This document shows positions 13,267-25,727 of a stretch of 64,000 nucleotides of DNA, piece after piece. The stretch is taken from contig RCSZ01000014.1 in NCBI GenBank assembly GCA_014898425.1, positions 992,001 to 1,056,000 of the forward strand, given 5' to 3'. The notes under the pieces were generated by a model. The model did not search any database. It was given only the letters and a program-made list of their open reading frames with translations, and was not told the DNA's origin. Position numbers and translations under genes: made by a program. Source of the stretch: Botryotinia globosa (taxonomy: Eukaryota > Ascomycota > Leotiomycetes > Helotiales > Sclerotiniaceae). How positions within the stretch are numbered: position 1 is the first letter of the stretch; each line of letters begins with the position of its first letter.

Positions 13267-14108
13267 CTATTCATCGTCATATTGGTCGATATAGACCCTG
13301 ATTGATGCCCCTGTCTCTGTATTCCACAAAAAAAAACGCCTGCAGAATGATACGGTTGAATTGGCATGATTGATTGTGGTGCCCGGACTTCTTTGATGTA
13401 ACGTGATCAAAAAATAATCATCCCATAGGGAAGGCTGCGACCTTACGGTAGGGAAAAAACAATGAGGGCATATCGAAGCCATGCTACTGTAGCTGCTATA
13501 TCCTCGCATATCTGGTAATGGGCTAGTTTTGTCTTCTTCCGCTGAAGATCCTGATTGACACGTTTCACCCTGTCCGTAATCCACACTATCGGGTCTCATT
13601 CGACTCGATTCGAGGCTGGAAGGATAGCGCAAGTCTAACGGTTGCTTGCATATGCGAGCTGAGCGGTGTGATATAGGATGAAAAATCTGGGGGAAGCGTA
13701 ATATTCCCGTACCGCTTTTTCTCTGCTGGGTCATTGATGAAAGATTCTGCATTCAAAATGAAAGCTGACTCTTCATCGGTTTCGTTCGGCCTCATTCAAA
13801 AAGAAACCATTTGGTGTAATGAATAGGATCTGATGCAAGAGTCAGCACTAGAACCAACCGAGGATTTTGAGCTCTCGAGATCTGTGATCCTTCTGCAATC
13901 GCAGAGGATCAAAGTGTAGGTCGAACAAGGACATTGCCCCTGACTGTGAGACGATGGAATTCGATGATGATTCTTCAACAAGTGACGAATGACTGCACAC
14001 GGTTTGACAGTAGGTCGATATATGGAGGAAAAAGTTTGATGTGTAGAGAAGACAGTATTCTTCAGCCATGGGCACCCAGCACTGGCTGTGTCTGCAAATC
14101 TGTACCAT
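13267..14108 (-). other. possible degraded or multi-exon coding relic, unidentified
   Basis: On the minus strand three overlapping reading frames give protein-like, mixed-composition sequence: about 13848-13990 (includes MSLFDLHFDPLRLQKDHRS), 13586-13795 (includes ITLPPDFSSYITPLSSHMQA), and 13267-13625 (includes SICPHCFFPTVRSQPSLW). They could be exons of a small gene or a frame-shifted remnant. I do not recognise the family, and no consistent set of splice junctions joins all three. It may also be chance. Confidence 0.15.
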
Positions 14109-14583
14109 GGAGCCAAGGATGAATGGCTAGTAGCGATAGTTGGCAATCAAGTGACTGCAAGACCGTCAAATATCATGTTATCGGTGAGTGGGAGGTTTTT
14201 GTCATCATTTGTGCGGAACCCAATTCAAGCATTCGATCTATCACGCAAGTACTGCGAATCCAAAGGTGGAAAGACTACAAGAAAAGAAGGCAGAATATGA
14301 AAGGAGCGTATGAACTATGGCGCGCAGAATTTAAAACTCTGACAGCAAGATCTCAACATTAATGAAACTCCAGGTTAGATTTGATGCAGGATCCCGCTGG
14401 CGCATGAACCAAATCATGAGTTCTTGGGTGCCTAGCAGATGTGAGCAAACAAACGAAACCGTGGTAATTGAAGAGCTGAAATTCAAATATCAAATATCAG
14501 ACGGGTGTTCGTTAAAGAAGGAAGGTGCAATACCTCCTACCTACCCAGAGTTACTTTCAGTTTAGATTTTGAAATTCAATTGG

Positions 14584-14619
14584 GAGAGAGAGAGAGAGAG
14601 AGAGAGAGAAGGGGGGGGG
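14584..14619. repeat. GA dinucleotide array followed by a G-run
   Basis: About 13 GA units are followed by nine G. It lies roughly 740 bp upstream of the Stc1-domain start codon, in a region that then becomes strongly CT-rich, as is common in fungal promoters. Confidence 0.9.
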
Positions 14620-15351
14620 TAACTTGATATTCATCCTCCTCATAATTTCCTAAACCACCTCCCCCCCCCTCTTTCCATATTCACTCATTTGATGCAGATA
14701 GATCGGATGCCTACACACCAACCAGCTACAAAAGAGCTCCTATCGTCTCACAACCTTCTTTCAAAAACAACTCCATTTCTCCTACTACTAAACTCCTTCT
14801 CTTTCTACTGATATTACTTCAAAATATAATTTCAAAATCAACTTTTAACACGTTGAACGAGCGTCATCTTGGTAACGATTGAAATTCGAGTTGTGCGCCA
14901 TATTTCCAGATTCTTACCCGATCTTTCAAGGCAGCCTTCGTTCAGCATCGATTCATCCCCATCCCACTTCACAATTCACAACGGGACGTATTACGCCCAT
15001 ACAGCAATCTTTCTACAACAACAAGTGAGTAGCTGTCCAAGCATCCATCTATCTCATATCCATCTCGAGCTTTCACAGACTCTTTTGCTCTTCACACAAA
15101 CAGACTGATTTGATTGTCTTGTTCGAATCCCAATTCACAACCTTTTCCATAGTTCACCTTTTCTGGAGATAAAACCAGAAAGTGAACTAGATAACTAATT
15201 TCAAAAATTACGATATCAAATCTCAGACGCTGTGCAGATTTTCTAATTTGTTAGTAGAACCCATAACATTGTCAAGCTTAGCCTGAACTTCAATTATCTT
15301 CCACGATTATCAGCACGCTCCCGGATATCAATTCGTCAACTTCTACTCAAG

Positions 15352-16776
15352 ATGTCATTCCGCAACAACCGTTATACTCCTGCTGCTGAGTGCGTATTCC
15401 AATAAATCTTGCTGTGTGTTCGAGCTAATCAGAAATGGTAGGCGCGCAGGCGTGATTCCAGCCAAGTAAGTCAAATGATACTCATCATGCACGTCAAATA
15501 CGCATGCGTCGACAGATGATTCTTCTCTGCGTGCTATCTTTCATGGAGCTCACTGACGCAACTGTCTACAGCTTCAAATTCAAATGCCGCCATTGCAATA
15601 TTTTCAAGACCAAGGATTGCTTCTCAAAGAAAGAGATTTCTTCGTACGCAAATCAATACGCTCAAAATCCGGGCATGTCACTCGACCCTGTAAAATCACT
15701 TCTACGATGCATTGGCTGCAAGGGCGGACAAGTCTCTGAGCGCCAGTGCGAGGGGCCATGCTCTAAGTGGAAATCTCTGGACCAGTTTAGCAAGTCTCAG
15801 AGATCTAGGGGCAACGGGGTAAATATGCAAAATTTCCACAAGTGGCTTCTACTACATGCGTGTAATGACTAAAGTGTTGTTTATAGTGGTGCATGGAATG
15901 TGTTCAATGGAAGGAAGGACACCATCCCGAAGTCATTACTACACCTGCTCCTGGCACCGAGCTAGAGCAGCTTGATACAACCAGTGATGCACCCGAGCCT
16001 ACAACAGGTTCTTCTTATGCTGCGAGCATGGCAAGTGTAAGTATCTCCAGCCTCTATTTCATTGTATCAGATGACTACATTGATTCAGAGGGTGGCATTC
16101 GAGCCCCGAGTAATTTACGGCATACTGATCAACGTTTCACAGCTGTCCCTTGGCAACACTCCAAACGGTTCCCAGCTGCCACCACATCAGCGAGCAGCTG
16201 CTGGCAGTCAAATTGAGAACCGCTCGCAATCATCTATGAGTAACGCCTATGAAGGTGCTCGTACAGCGGATCTCCAACCTAGTTCGGATGGATGGTCTAC
16301 TCGCGACTCAAGACGTCGTGCAGGTCCTGCCATACAATACAGTGCATATGATGCCAATGGAGTACGCCATCATCAAGAAAAAGCAATGACCTTAACTTCT
16401 CGAGCTACTTCGGCTGTTGGTGCATCCAGCGCAACTTCTGTTGCCAGCGGTCCTGCTCTTGCTACTCGTCCAGTCACTCAAAGTCCAGCCGCCACTGCTT
16501 CTCGCCCTTCACCTGGCGCAGCTCCTCGTGTGGTTGTTAACCCATCTACTGGTTGGGCTAAGCCTGTAAGTCTCTTGATATGGATGTTTGGTCTCACTCT
16601 TTCGGCTCTATCACTTTTTTTTGCAATGTCATCAAATATTCTAACAAAACTTTTACTTTCAGATCGGCACTCGTACTGCACAACCAGCCAATCCAGGTAC
16701 TGTCACTGCATGGGCTCCAGAGTCGAATGAGGGTTACCGCAGATCGGCTTACGACTCTAGCGATGACGAGATGTGA
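15352..16776 (+). CDS. Stc1-domain (LIM-like zinc-binding) protein
   Basis: Exons: 15352..15389, 15442..15465, 15572..15818, 15887..16036, 16143..16565, 16663..16776; 331 aa. Exon 2 is a 24-nt micro-exon placed by phase: it alone joins the N-terminus in frame to NFKFKCRHC. The N-terminal domain has four Cys pairs, C26-x2-C29, C67-x2-C70, C80-x3-C84 and C105-x2-C108, with FSKKE after the first pair and DQFSKSQRS after the third. This matches the Stc1 domain layout. In fission yeast Stc1 bridges the Argonaute (RITS) complex and the Clr4 histone methyltransferase complex in RNAi-directed heterochromatin. Filamentous fungi also have Stc1-domain proteins of unknown function, so a silencing role here is only inferred. 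Residues about 120-331 are Ser/Thr/Ala-rich and disordered, ending SDDEM. Confidence 0.85.
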
Positions 16777-19700
16777 ATGAAATGACTATTGCAAGGTTCG
16801 AAGCCTGTCCATCTCCTTGGTTGCTCCCCCGGGCACCATGTTCTCTTGCGGAGGATAGAACACTTGCACCGACTTCATGATTTTTTTTAAATTGAGGCTT
16901 CTTAATTGAGCGAGCGAATTTCTATCAAAAAAATGATTTTCTTTTCCACAGATACATACTAGCTTCGCCATATCCTCCCTGAACACTCTTAACGTTGTCG
17001 TTGCACTCGGGCTCCGTACACAATATGCGGTGGTTTCATGGCTTTGGCTTTGGCTTCGACTAGAGATTCTGGCAAGCGAGCTTTATTATTGGTAATGCGT
17101 TGCTTTAGTTAGTTAATACAAGTGGGTTGTTTACAAATGAAGTGTTATATGCTGTTGTATGCTCTGTTCATTACAGAAGTTCTCTCAGGCCTCGGTGTTT
17201 CCATGGTTCATATTCAATGAACCCTGAGTCAGTAGCTATCTTAGGTTTCATCCTTAGGATGGGTAATATAAAGCTGCTACCTCCTGCTCAATCTTCCATG
17301 GGAATCTTACTATACTATCAGAATTGGCTGACTAGTTTTCATGGAGGGAGTTTAGTTTAGAGATTTAGAAGTTAAGGTGTTAGGTAAGTAGGTAGATGAT
17401 AGAGGGGTTATAATTCTTAATTATGGGAGGCTTGGGGAATATCAAGATGGAGGTGGAGATTGTGATTATACGTTTAGATGTGTTTGGATATGTTTGTATC
17501 TGTGGTAGGTGGATGTTGATTTATATATATTTCATCTTTCTGGAAGGGTGTGATTTTGTTTGTATTTATGCTTGTATCTGGCGGGCTGATGATGCGTTGG
17601 GTTGGGGGAATGGGGGAATAGAGAGGATGTGTGAAAGAGGAAGGGTGTATGGAATAGGGGAGGGTGTATTAGAATAAAGTATTAGTGAGTATTTATAGGA
17701 TGTGTTGGTGTGAATAAATGGGATGGGATGGGATGGGATGAGAGAGATGTAATGGGAATTGGGAACTGGGATACTTCAAGTTGTGGGGGTGCGAATGGGT
17801 CGGGTGTGTGGAGTGCAGAATGAGGATGAGGATGAGAGTGAGAGTGAGATAGAAATAGAGATAGAGATAGAGATAGGATAATATGGGATGGGATGAAATA
17901 ACAGTTGGAAGGCTGTGGTTGTTTTTATGTGTGTATGAGTGTTTGGATGTAGGAATTGGGTGGTGGCTGTAGATGTGAGATGTGATGTGAGATGTGATGT
18001 GAGATTTGGTATGCAAGATTAGATAGGTAGGTAGAATGTTTATAAATTATAAGGTTACTTGTATGAGACATATGTATGGAGGATTTTCTATTGGTTACAT
18101 ACTTGCTGTAGATTTGGAGGGAGGGAGAGATGGTAGAGGTAGGTAGGTAGTGATTTGTTTGTATAATGTAGGTATGAGAGATAGACATCCGAGATCCTTT
18201 CATGACGGGATGAGTATAGATCTTGAATTGTATTGTATTGTAGCCTCTGGCATGAAATGAATTGGATGAATTGAATGAATCAAACGAATTGAAACAGAGT
18301 GAACCGTGGCGCGGGGAAGATTTGCATGTGTGTTGTGTTATTATGGTTGTGGTATTGGTGTGCTATGTTATGCTACGCCCTGCTTTGATGGGATTTTGGT
18401 GGGGGAGTGAGGGGATGGAAGAGGTGTGGATGGGAGGTGATGATGTAGGTATGTACCTACCTTCTAGATACCTAGTAGATAGCTCTAAAGCCCTATGAAA
18501 AATTTACCTCCTTTACTCGAGTAGGTACCCCTACTTTCATTCTCGTTTAAAGATTGTTACATAGTGCTGTGTTGATGTGTATATATATGCATATACCTAA
18601 TACGTACTATGTACAGAGCTCTGTAGTATGATGTACTAGAGATGGAGAAATAAACCAGTGAGCCAGTCTAATTGTTAGTTCGGGTTAGTCACTTTATCAG
18701 ATAGTGGTGTGATGACTTCACTTGTTCTCTGGTTGGATTGTTAGAGTGGAAAGCTAATGCGTAGTCAACGGGAATTATGGATAATGGAGGGGAAGTTTTG
18801 TCATTGTGAAGGATGGAGATTGGCTTAGATGGGTTTGGAGACCAGTGAGGAGGGGGAGGCGATGAACTAGAGGATGAGTTGGTGTTGGTAGGTAGTCAAA
18901 ATGATAGACTTTGAAGCCTGTTCGGTTGAAACTCAATGGGGGAGAACTCCCGAAGAAGGAGTTTGAACGAGGGATCATCCTATATGGACTTATGAGAGGT
19001 GATGCTGGAGAATAACATGCATGTTGCGTGATGATGATGATGATGATGTCGATATTGATGAATTCAGGGCAGGAAGCATCTCACACTATCTATCAGACTA
19101 TCACCCATGAAATTTTCTACTTTGGAATCTTGAATGAATCAATTGACGAATTGTGATTTGCGTCATCAGGATTCTTTTACGCTGTTGTAAGTAGAGAGAG
19201 AGTATATATAAATATATAAATATATAAATATATAAATATATAAATATATAAATATATAAATATATAAATATATAAATATATAAATATATAAATATATATA
19301 CGGAGTAGATAAACTGGGTAAAGTATAGGGTACCTACTAGCTATATATAATAACAAGTGCTAGCTAGGTAGGTAGGTGAGTAGGAAATGTGCAAGGAATT
19401 TTATATACTACAGTATGTATGTATGTTGGAAATTATCTATAGACGAGGATGTGATTGGACGTATAGCGACAGAAGAGAAGAGTCCTTGCTCGCAAGACTT
19501 GCATTGCAGTATCTGAGTTTTCTTTTGTTTCTTCCGTTCTGCATCGGATTCTGCACCTGCACCGAGTAGATACCTACCTAGTGATAAGGTGTTGTATGGA
19601 TCTGACTGACTGACCTTCCTAGCTAACTTCAACAACGGAAACTGGGGACGACACGACTTTCTTCGAGATATTTCTCACATCTTCCCAATAAAGCTTTTGC

Positions 19701-19981
19701 ACATATTCAGAAACGGTGACATTCATCCCCCACCATATACAAACAACCATCCATACCACACATAACCTCAGACTCAGACTCAGACTCAGAGCTTTCAAAT
19801 CTCAAATTGAACCTTCATCTCGTCTGCCAAACCGTGGATTACATATTGCGTCAAGTCAAACAAACCTCATCTTCCATTCGAATCACGAGCAACGTATAAG
19901 ACACAAGAATAACATTTGAGTTCCCTCACTCAACCTTTATGAAGTAGCAAACGCCAAAATCACATAGCCTCGCCTTTGAAG
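16777..19981. other. spacer with many microsatellites
   Basis: No gene is supported. It holds GATGG repeats (about 17715-17740), GA-rich hexamers (about 17820-17878), GATGTGA repeats (about 17970-18003), GGTAGGTA motifs, the AAATATAT array (19204-19300) running directly into a TACGGAGTA motif (19299-19307), and CAGACT hexamers (about 19766-19790) in the probable 5' leader of the next gene. Confidence 0.5.
19204..19300. repeat. 8-bp satellite (AAATATAT)n, about 11-12 copies
   Basis: A near-perfect array of the octamer AAATATAT is AT-only and ends precisely at TACGGAGTA. A second array of the same unit occurs near 26402-26505. Confidence 0.93.
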
Positions 19982-22396
19982 ATGGCCCATTTTGACGCTT
20001 ATGGTCGCCCTCCACGAGGTGATTCAGGGCCGGAATATGATTATGAGACCTACGAGACCTACAATTTCAATGATACCAACAGGCATATGCCTGCCTATTC
20101 ATCAATCCCCTCGACCTCGAATAGATATCCTACCGAATCTCGAGATTCACCCTATGCTTCCCAAAGCACATCAAGCGTACCACCACATTCACCACAACAG
20201 TCATACCCGTCAAACAGTAATAATAGTAATATGGGAACAGCATATGGCTCCGACCGTGGCACTGCTGTAGATCACGATGCAGTATCGCCTGAGATAATTG
20301 CAGCAATCACGGAAAAGGTCAAAAGAGAACGTAAGTATATGTTGTACTTCTCTTCGTTGCATGTTTGCCATTTCTGAGCGTTGTTGAGCCTCACCAGTCG
20401 CCCATGCTTACTGAAACCTATTCACTTAGTCTTCGAACATCTGAAGCAAACAGGCTCCATTGATGACCAACCGCGAGCCTCATATATGCAACGCGAATAT
20501 TCCGAGAAATCCAACTCTACAAATCAATCTCCTCCCCCTCTAGATAACCGCAGAGTTTACACTCCCCCTTCACCAACTTCCACCACCAAACCAACCTTTT
20601 CCCCTCCACCTACAGAACCTATGAGATCTCCTCCGGCAAGCCCTTCCTCGGACAAACCTTCCGTGAGGTTTAATGACCGTGATCGGGATCGTGATCGTGT
20701 TTATAATGAGCGACCGGCGCAGAAAGTTCACCGCACATACTCGACCTTGGAACTATCTACAATTGATCAAAAATGGGGTCGATTGTTCGACAATGATTCT
20801 CGGCCTACGGAACGATTGGGACAGTTCTTGAGAGGACTTGCGAATCATATTGTTAGTCTTCCTATTCTTTGATGAGACATTTTTGTGTGACAAGGCTTCC
20901 GCCGAATCATATTATTTTCATTCCAGTCCGAGGCTATGTTAAATGTCTTACTGACACCATTCACAGGTCGATGATTTTGCGCCCAAAAGGAGTATTGTGA
21001 TTACACCTTCGAAAATGGCAACATATTATAGCTCGTACCCGATTAACACCAAGGAAATCCATCCATATGTTTGTAAGATTTCCCAATCTATATCTTAGCT
21101 CTACCCGTGCTCACAGATCTAGCTATCTTCAAAAATCTGTCCAACACACAGATATCGAAGCTATACCAAGATCTTGGATGTCAACATCACCTCGTCCAAG
21201 AAGATTTCCATTCGGCTCCTACGATACCGGCCTTGACTCCACTTGGATTTGCACATTGGATGACGATTCAGATTTCCGCTTATCCTAGCGAAGAATCCGA
21301 GAGGTTAGGAAAAGTTGTCCTAGCGTTACCGATTAATGCCGATGGGCAAATGGTAGATGGAAAACCGGAACGTTTACCAAAACAGATATCACGCCACTTA
21401 TTACCTAACACCGGGGATCGTGAACTGGAGAAACTTATGAGGACTTCATTATCTCACTTCTCTGATGAACTTGGCATTTCTCATAGCAGCAGAAGCAAGC
21501 CAACAACCTCGAGCGTACCACTTCGTCAGACATCACCCACTGATCGATCGCAATCCCGTTCTGATGATACACCTCAACCTAGGGCCTCCTCATACACAGG
21601 CCCCACTAGCAAGCCTATAGAACGAGAACGTATGCCTTATGCTGGAGCCCCTTCGGCCCCATCTGAATCGTCAAGCGTCGACGAGGGACCAAGTGTACCG
21701 ATTGAACGCGAAAGAAAACCATATTCCGCCCAGCCTGGTAGTGGCAAGACTCACACCGAAACCAGTAATCCTAATTTTCCCAACAGGCCTGGTCGGGCGA
21801 ATTCTACTAGTCGCGTAAAAGAGCCGCAAGAACCTGAGCGTAGTCGGTCAAGACATACCCGTAGGCAAAGTAATGCAAGCCAGGATAATCATAAGCCGCC
21901 GCCACTATCGTCCTCGAAACGCAGTCGTAGCCCTCAATTCAAAAGCTACAGTCATTCAACGCCTACCAATATTGATAATGGATCCAGCACTTATGTGCCA
22001 TCGCCCGCCAGTTTCCCACCCGCCTTCGCACCCTCGTCATATGGATCGACTAATTCCTTCCCTCCGCCACCTTCTTCAGAAATTCGGGACTCGAGAGACA
22101 GGCGACGAGATGACCGTTCTCACCGGAGAGCAGAAGATGATCGTTTCTCAAGTACTACCCATATCAATGATTTCTCAAGTCCGAGAGATGCCGAGAAATG
22201 GGATAGGTTACACGAAGGACTAGATTCGAGAAGTAGCGATTATGACCGTGATCGTCCTACTAAATCTACGGGCTCCGCATATAGCGAACACACAACTAGG
22301 AGCTCGTATATGGAACCCACAGTTGGCGCTGATTACGAGGATTGGTATCGAGGTAGTGGGTTGGATAAGAGTATGAGGAATAGTATGTATTACTGA
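19982..22396 (+). CDS. DUF7514 domain-containing protein, disordered flanks
   Basis: Exons: 19982..20330, 20430..20851, 20967..21072, 21117..22396; 718 aa; all introns GT-AG and phase-consistent. The start is the ATG at 19982. The conserved block at about residues 230-390 reads WGRLFDND, then LGQFLRGLANHI, then ITPSKM, KLYQDLGCQHHLVQ, IPALTPLGFAHWMT and ERLPKQISRHLLP. This is the pattern I associate with fungal DUF7514, whose function is unknown. The N-terminal 200 residues are Tyr/Ser/Pro-rich; the C-terminal 300 are Arg/Ser/Asp-rich with RDRDRDR-like and RS-like stretches, suggesting a highly phosphorylated, disordered protein. It is convergent with the pyruvate dehydrogenase kinase gene. 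Confidence 0.85.
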
Positions 22397-23148
22397 TGTA
22401 TCATGGGCGAAGTACTGAAACTTCTGGGGATTATATTAACGAATGATTTTTCATTGATGATATGATATCATATGATGACGAAAGACGAGAGATGAAGTTT
22501 ATGGATTGATATTGACGTTGTCACTTTATGTTTGGGTGCGGTCGTTTTTGGATCTGGAAAATCACTGGTTCTCGCTTCTGTTATAGGCAAAGGATAGGGA
22601 TAAGATATGGAATTAGGAAATGGACCTTTGGATTTTGAATATTTAGGGGCTATGAAAGGGATGGAATGGAATGGAATGGTTTCTTGGTAACATCATCAAT
22701 TCATATTGGATGTATGTGTTTTTGTCTTTTAGCGTTGAGATTCTTAAGGTTAGGCAGGTTAGCAAGTACGATACCATTATCAGAATTTATTTATGAGATT
22801 TATTATGTTTTTTTGACTTTGGTTTTGGCTTTGGCTTTGGATTCCGGGTTTTCTGAATTGGAGAATTGATTTGATGTGATGTGATGCGATGTGAGTGAAT
22901 ACAAATGAATGTGATTTGTGTGTATTGGGATGAGAAGTTTGTATTGTATCGTGTTGTATCATAGTATGCATACATACATACATATAGCTATGGGGTTTGG
23001 CATGCGATGATTTTATTTATGGGTTAGAAGTGTTATGTTCTGGGAGTGAGGGAGGGAGGAAGGTGTGAGAAGAAGCGAGGGGTTTACTAGTTAGCTAGTT
23101 AGCTAGTGAGTAGAGGGAATAAAAAGGGAGAGGGGGGATGTATGAATA

Positions 23149-23197
23149 GAGAGAGGAGAGAGGAGAGAGGAGAGAGGAGAGAGGAGAGAGGAGAGAT
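23149..23197. repeat. 7-bp GA-rich tandem repeat (AGAGGAG)n
   Basis: About seven copies of a purine-only heptamer form a polypurine tract capable of triplex or slipped structure. It lies in the spacer downstream of the DUF7514 gene. Confidence 0.88.
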
Positions 23198-23510
23198 CCT
23201 GCTCTCTGCTTTATTTGTATTTGTATTGTATATGTATGGATATGTATAGCCATGTATATACATACGTACATATATCGATATCACTAGGCACCTATATCAT
23301 CACTTCTCCTTCCATATATCATATCATATCATTACAATGCAATTCACACTAACACATCTCATCACATCACCACACGCCATCTCATCTCCTCATCTTCTAT
23401 CTTATCTTATCTCATCCCATCTTATCTCATTTACTTTATTTTACTCATAATCGATACTATACCATACCATCCATGCCTACATACGTAACACATAAATTAA
23501 GCCAGCCAGC

Positions 23511-23631
23511 CATCCACCCATCCACCCATCCACCCATCCACCCATCCACCCATCCACCCATCCACCCATCCACCCATCCACCCATCCACCCATCCACCCA
23601 TCCACCCATCCACCCATCCACCCATCCACCC
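23511..23631. repeat. 8-bp satellite (CATCCACC)n, about 15 copies
   Basis: A near-perfect octamer array of 121 bp. ORFs across it repeat His-Pro-Pro-Ile-His-Pro-Ser-Thr on plus, or Gly/Trp/Met/Asp on minus. These are translations of the repeat, not genes. Confidence 0.95.
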
Positions 23632-24213
23632 AATCTCATGCTCATTCTCATCCTCATCCTCGTGCGCATCTCGCTCTCGCTCTCAAGTTTCGAGGTTTCG
23701 AGTTTCGAAATCATCCACGTTTCATGATGAAAGGGACACGAACACAGTGTTGGGCATATCCAAATATATACAAAAGTCTCCAACCAACTCCATCATTTCT
23801 GTTTCTTCCCCTATTCCACCCATTCCATCCCATGCCATCCGATCTAAACCCCCTCAATCTAGTATCGCCGCAAGTTTTCGCACCCCTTTTCTTGTCTACA
23901 ACCCCATTTTTTCTTCTTCTTTTTTCTCTTCTCTCTCTCTCTAGACCTCTCCCCCTTCACCCATAAAGACTCCTTCCATTCCGCTCCCTCCTCTTCCCTC
24001 ATTAATCATACTTTCCGCATCACCGACTTGTTTGCGTTCCGAAACCTCTCGCATTCCCATTCCTGCTTTTCCATTGCCTAATTTCAAATTCATTTGTTTA
24101 TGTCCAAGACCCAGCGTCAATCCTCGGGATATACCGTCTCCCCCCCTTGAGCGCGCCCCGCCAATATCGGGAGGGGACTGTGTTTTCCAGGTATCCCTCA
24201 TGACTGCTGATTG

Positions 24214-25727
24214 TTATTGGAGAGGCTCCGAACTCGATGAAAGTCGGTTTAGGTGAAGGTATACATCTGTTCCGTAGCTATTTCGTAGTAGTGCTGGTTA
24301 GTTCATTGCATATTTGTAGGAAAAGAATTATTAAAAAAAAACTTGTGAAACATACCCCTCCATACTAATCAACTTCAAATCTCCTCCAAAATATCTAGCA
24401 TATAATCTTGAAATTGGGAGACCGTAACCAAATCCTGCCATTGGAGCTTTGAAATCACTCTTATCAAAATCTGGATCTAGGCTGGGTGTACGGTCCACAG
24501 TGGTATACATATAAGTCCAAACTAAAGGTATAGAACTTCTAGGTATTCCGCCACCCTCGTCCGAGATTTTGATGGTAATATCCTCTTTTCCCTCCGCAAC
24601 GACGACTTTTGTGACGGGAAAATCTTGTTTGTCCTGTCCATGTGTTTCGACAACAGCTCTAAGGGAATTTTTGAGAGTTTCGAAGAGCATATGCGAGAGA
24701 TGGCCGGGTACATACATAAAATGAAGATTTGGAGGGCACACGAGTTGAATCTTTGGCGCATCAAAAAGTCCATAATGGTCTTCGCAGACGAATCTAGCGT
24801 TTTCAATTGCTTCTTCCGCAAGATCTCGAACATTGGTTTTCGTGCATATAATTCCTACATAATTAGGATCTTTATCGTGACTTTGATCTGTGAGTGCTAT
24901 GTGTTGTCCAATGAGCATTCTTATGCCAATACGGGACATGTAGAAACGATCAAGGAAGGATTGTATGTTATTGTCGATCTGCATGCGTTGCCGTTTCCGC
25001 TTATATTCGAGTATTCCTTGCGCAACGGTTGTGACAACTCCGTCGTGCCGCCTCTTGATATGGTTAAGGGTTTGTGCGAATCTCTGGTTATAATCGTGAA
25101 GCTCTGGGGGCCAGTCTGTACTATCTTCCACTGTGGCAAAATATCTTCTCGCTGCAGCCGACTTTGATTCTTTTCCATTTCCATTAGAGCTGTACTGCCC
25201 CCTCATTACGCTCGGGTTTTGTGTTGCTTCCGCAAGAATTTTGGATGGCTTTCCGTTTATTTTCGCAGGCTTCATAAGTCTTTCCTTAACATCTGATGAT
25301 AATTGTGGTCGAGGGAGTGTGGTAATTTCCTTTCACATGTCAATTCACGTCGGCATTTGTGGGTGGATAAAGAATCATACCTCAAATGACTGTGCATACC
25401 AATCCTTCACCCTCTTGATTGAGGGCATCTCATTGAGGCCATCTGGTAAGTCTGATAGTTCTTGCACTCGATGCGCAAGTCGGATTGGTAGTTCTTCAGA
25501 GAGGAATTGTGATGCTCGGAAAAGTGTACCTGTTCGTAGAGCAATACTTTGTTAGCTTAGGAACAATGGCAGAACCCCCCTCCAGTCCCTAGAATATAAT
25601 CTAATAGCTTACCTGTAGATGGCCTCTCTCCAAATTGTACCATCTGCCTCAGACTCACACCCGTAGCTGGGAAATGGGAATAATGTTTGATGGTGTCCAT
25701 CAACATCTCAGTTGTCTTCCACGACAT
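24214..25727 (-). CDS. mitochondrial pyruvate dehydrogenase kinase (PDK/BCKDK family)
   Basis: Exons: complement(24214..24277, 24356..25329, 25381..25529, 25613..25727); 433 aa, three short introns all in phase. The protein starts MSWKTTEMLMDTIKHYSHFP and continues with SLRQMVQFGERPSTGTL, typical of fungal PDK. Residues about 223-231 (GIRMLIGQH) belong to the helical phosphoacceptor-like domain. The GHKL ATPase signatures follow: N-box ETLKNSLRA (about 305-313), G1 DEGGG (345-349), G2 GFGYGLP (387-393), and SMEGYGTDVYLHLNRL at the C-terminus. The last two exons join at GG|C inside this motif. A low-complexity insert of about 50 residues (107-157) is longer than in animal PDKs. Family role: phosphorylation and inactivation of pyruvate dehydrogenase E1-alpha in the matrix. 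A branched-chain ketoacid dehydrogenase kinase is the alternative. Confidence 0.92.

Larger units (their letters stand above)
8554..15351. other. 6.8-kb spacer between divergent Ime2 and Stc1-domain genes
   Basis: No gene here is convincingly supported. The near ends must hold both promoters and 5' UTRs. Visible content: GTGC and AATG microsatellites (about 9815-9892), CTT triplets (about 10252-10272), TGGATGG repeats (about 10362-10395), three TACGGAGTA/TACTCCGTA motifs (10190, 10469, 11819), ACAGGT hexamers (about 11535-11572), a 15-bp A-run (12777-12791), and a GA array with a following G-run (14584-14619). A weak coding-like relic on the minus strand is listed separately. Confidence 0.5.
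22397..24213. other. convergent intergenic spacer with satellites
   Basis: No gene is supported. This is the tail-to-tail region between the DUF7514 and PDK genes. It holds an AGAGGAG 7-bp array (about 23149-23197) and the CATCCACC octamer array (23511-23631). CT-rich sequence follows (about 23900-23945). Confidence 0.55.

Noticed and set aside
15504..15571. ATG with a hydrophobic start in front of the Stc1 domain (MILLCVLSFMEL), which looks like a signal peptide
   Set aside because: It lies inside an intron (15466-15571) bounded by GTAAGT and CTACAG. The exon chain from 15352 gives a better start.
23457..23783. ORFs of about 80-108 codons across 23457-23783
   Set aside because: Most of their length is the translated CATCCACC satellite.
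24625..25167. 180-codon plus-strand ORF
   Set aside because: Antisense shadow of the PDK kinase domain.
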